From NCBI GenBank assembly GCA_017383785.1, contig JAFNVD010000152.1, forward strand, positions 1-6,191: a DNA stretch of 6,191 nucleotides, given 5' to 3'. Origin of the DNA: Peptococcaceae bacterium. GTDB taxonomy: Bacteria; Bacillota; Peptococcia; Peptococcales; Peptococcaceae. Below are positions 5,582 to 6,191 of this stretch, in pieces. A program made the translations under genes and the position numbers. The first letter of the stretch is position 1. Each line of letters starts with the position of its first letter. The notes under the pieces were generated by a model. That model saw nothing but the letters and a program-made list of their open reading frames with translations. It was not told the DNA's origin and did no database searches.

Positions 5582-6191
5582 ATGGTTCGTATATTGGTAT
5601 TAGAAGACGATAAAAATCTGAATCATATGGTGTGTACATTTTTGAATGATAGCGGGTTTGTCACCAAAGGTTGTTTACATGCCAATGAAGCTTACGATGA
5701 AATGTACAATAATTTGTACGATATGATTATTTCTGATATTATGATGCCCGATATCGATGGTTTTGAATTTGCGGAAACAGTACGCAGAGTGAATAAAACT
5801 ATCCCGATTTTATTTATGTCGGCCAAAGATGATTTGCCTAGCAAAAAGAAAGGGTTCCAGATTGGCATTGATGACTATATGGTGAAGCCGGTAGAACTAG
5901 ACGAAATGTTGTTTCGTGTAAAAGCGTTATTACGCAGAGCCAACATTGAGATGAGCCGCAAAATCACTATGGGCAATTTGACTCTGGATGCCGATGCTAT
6001 GAGTGCGGAAATTGATGGGGAAGAAATTAACCTGACTACTAGAGAGTTTAACATTATCTATAAAATGCTGTCTTACCCGAAAAAAACATTTTCTCGTGCA
6101 CAGCTAATGGATGAGTTTTGGGGTATGGACAGTGATACCAGTCTGAGAGCGGTGGATGTATATATTACCAAACTGCGCGACAAGCTGGAAC
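5582..6191 (+). CDS. OmpR/PhoB-family two-component response regulator, 5' part
   Basis: The reading frame is open to the window end, giving 203 residues; the family is usually about 225-235, so only the C-terminal end is missing. The receiver domain (1 to about 118) shows VLEDD with acidic residues 8-10, the phosphoacceptor Asp52 in SDIMMPDIDG, Ser80 in FMSAK, and Lys102 in MVKP: a complete, apparently functional phosphorylation site. The winged-helix DNA-binding domain begins near residue 128 and includes INLTTREFNIIYKML and the recognition-helix region SLRAVDVYITKLRDKLE. ATG 5582 is chosen because AGGAGG (5567-5572) lies 9 bases upstream. An ATG at 5575 is out of frame and too close to that site. 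The gene probably heads a regulator-kinase operon continuing beyond the window. The target genes and the signal cannot be told from here. Confidence 0.95.
   Translation, partial: MVRILVLEDDKNLNHMVCTFLNDSGFVTKGCLHANEAYDEMYNNLYDMIISDIMMPDIDGFEFAETVRRVNKTIPILFMSAKDDLPSKKKGFQIGIDDYMVKPVELDEMLFRVKALLRRANIEMSRKITMGNLTLDADAMSAEIDGEEINLTTREFNIIYKMLSYPKKTFSRAQLMDEFWGMDSDTSLRAVDVYITKLRDKLE

Noticed and set aside
5575..5613. Small 12-residue frame starting at ATG 5575, overlapping the response regulator start
   Set aside because: The ATG is only two bases from the AGGAGG site and the frame ends after 12 codons; the regulator ATG at 5582 is correctly spaced.
5244..5639. 131-residue - strand open frame
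   Set aside because: It runs antisense through the hydrolase end, a terminator, a promoter and the response regulator start, and shows no recognisable domain.
1..6191. CRISPR array, insertion sequence, tRNA/rRNA or phage signature
   Set aside because: No regularly spaced repeats, terminal inverted repeats, transposase or integrase motifs, or RNA gene features were seen on either strand.

Overview
The window looks like chromosomal DNA from a low- to mid-GC Firmicute, probably a clostridial or Negativicutes-type gut anaerobe. The grounds are AT-rich intergenic regions, strong AAGGAGG-type ribosome sites, TGn-TATAAT promoters, short hairpin-plus-T-tract terminators, and protein families typical of that phylum (lipoprotein/MBOAT/DHHW cassette, DegV). 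The sequence alone does not fix the genus. All real genes are on the + strand. I see no mobile element, CRISPR array, tRNA or rRNA, and no gap between genes exceeds 300 bases.

Layout: (1) 1-414 is the 3' part of a monofunctional GT51 peptidoglycan glycosyltransferase, closed by a terminator whose upstream arm lies inside the coding sequence. (2) 537-3652 is a tight three-gene unit: a secreted lipoprotein resembling DUF4358, an AlgI-like MBOAT O-acyltransferase, and a membrane-anchored DHHW/AlgJ-AlgX-like protein with a DTHW motif and a candidate catalytic Ser. It ends at a terminator at 3671-3720. (3) 3878-4732 is a DegV/FakB-type fatty-acid-binding protein with its own extended -10 promoter, a 25-bp palindrome at the transcription start, and its own terminator. 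(4) 4886-5407 is a small papain-like (YiiX/YebB, NlpC/P60 superfamily) hydrolase, again with its own promoter and terminator. (5) 5582-6191 is the first ~203 residues of an OmpR/PhoB-family response regulator, cut by the window end. An 11-bp tandem direct repeat abuts its promoter.

The most coherent system is the middle cassette. By analogy with alginate acetylation, the MBOAT protein would carry an acyl group across the membrane and the DHHW protein would place it on an extracytoplasmic polymer. The lipoprotein would be an accessory factor at the outer face of the membrane. The polymer is unknown: no glycan polymerase or export gene is in view, and the neighbouring transglycosylase is separated by a terminator, so peptidoglycan is only a possibility. 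The remaining genes appear to be independent single-gene units.
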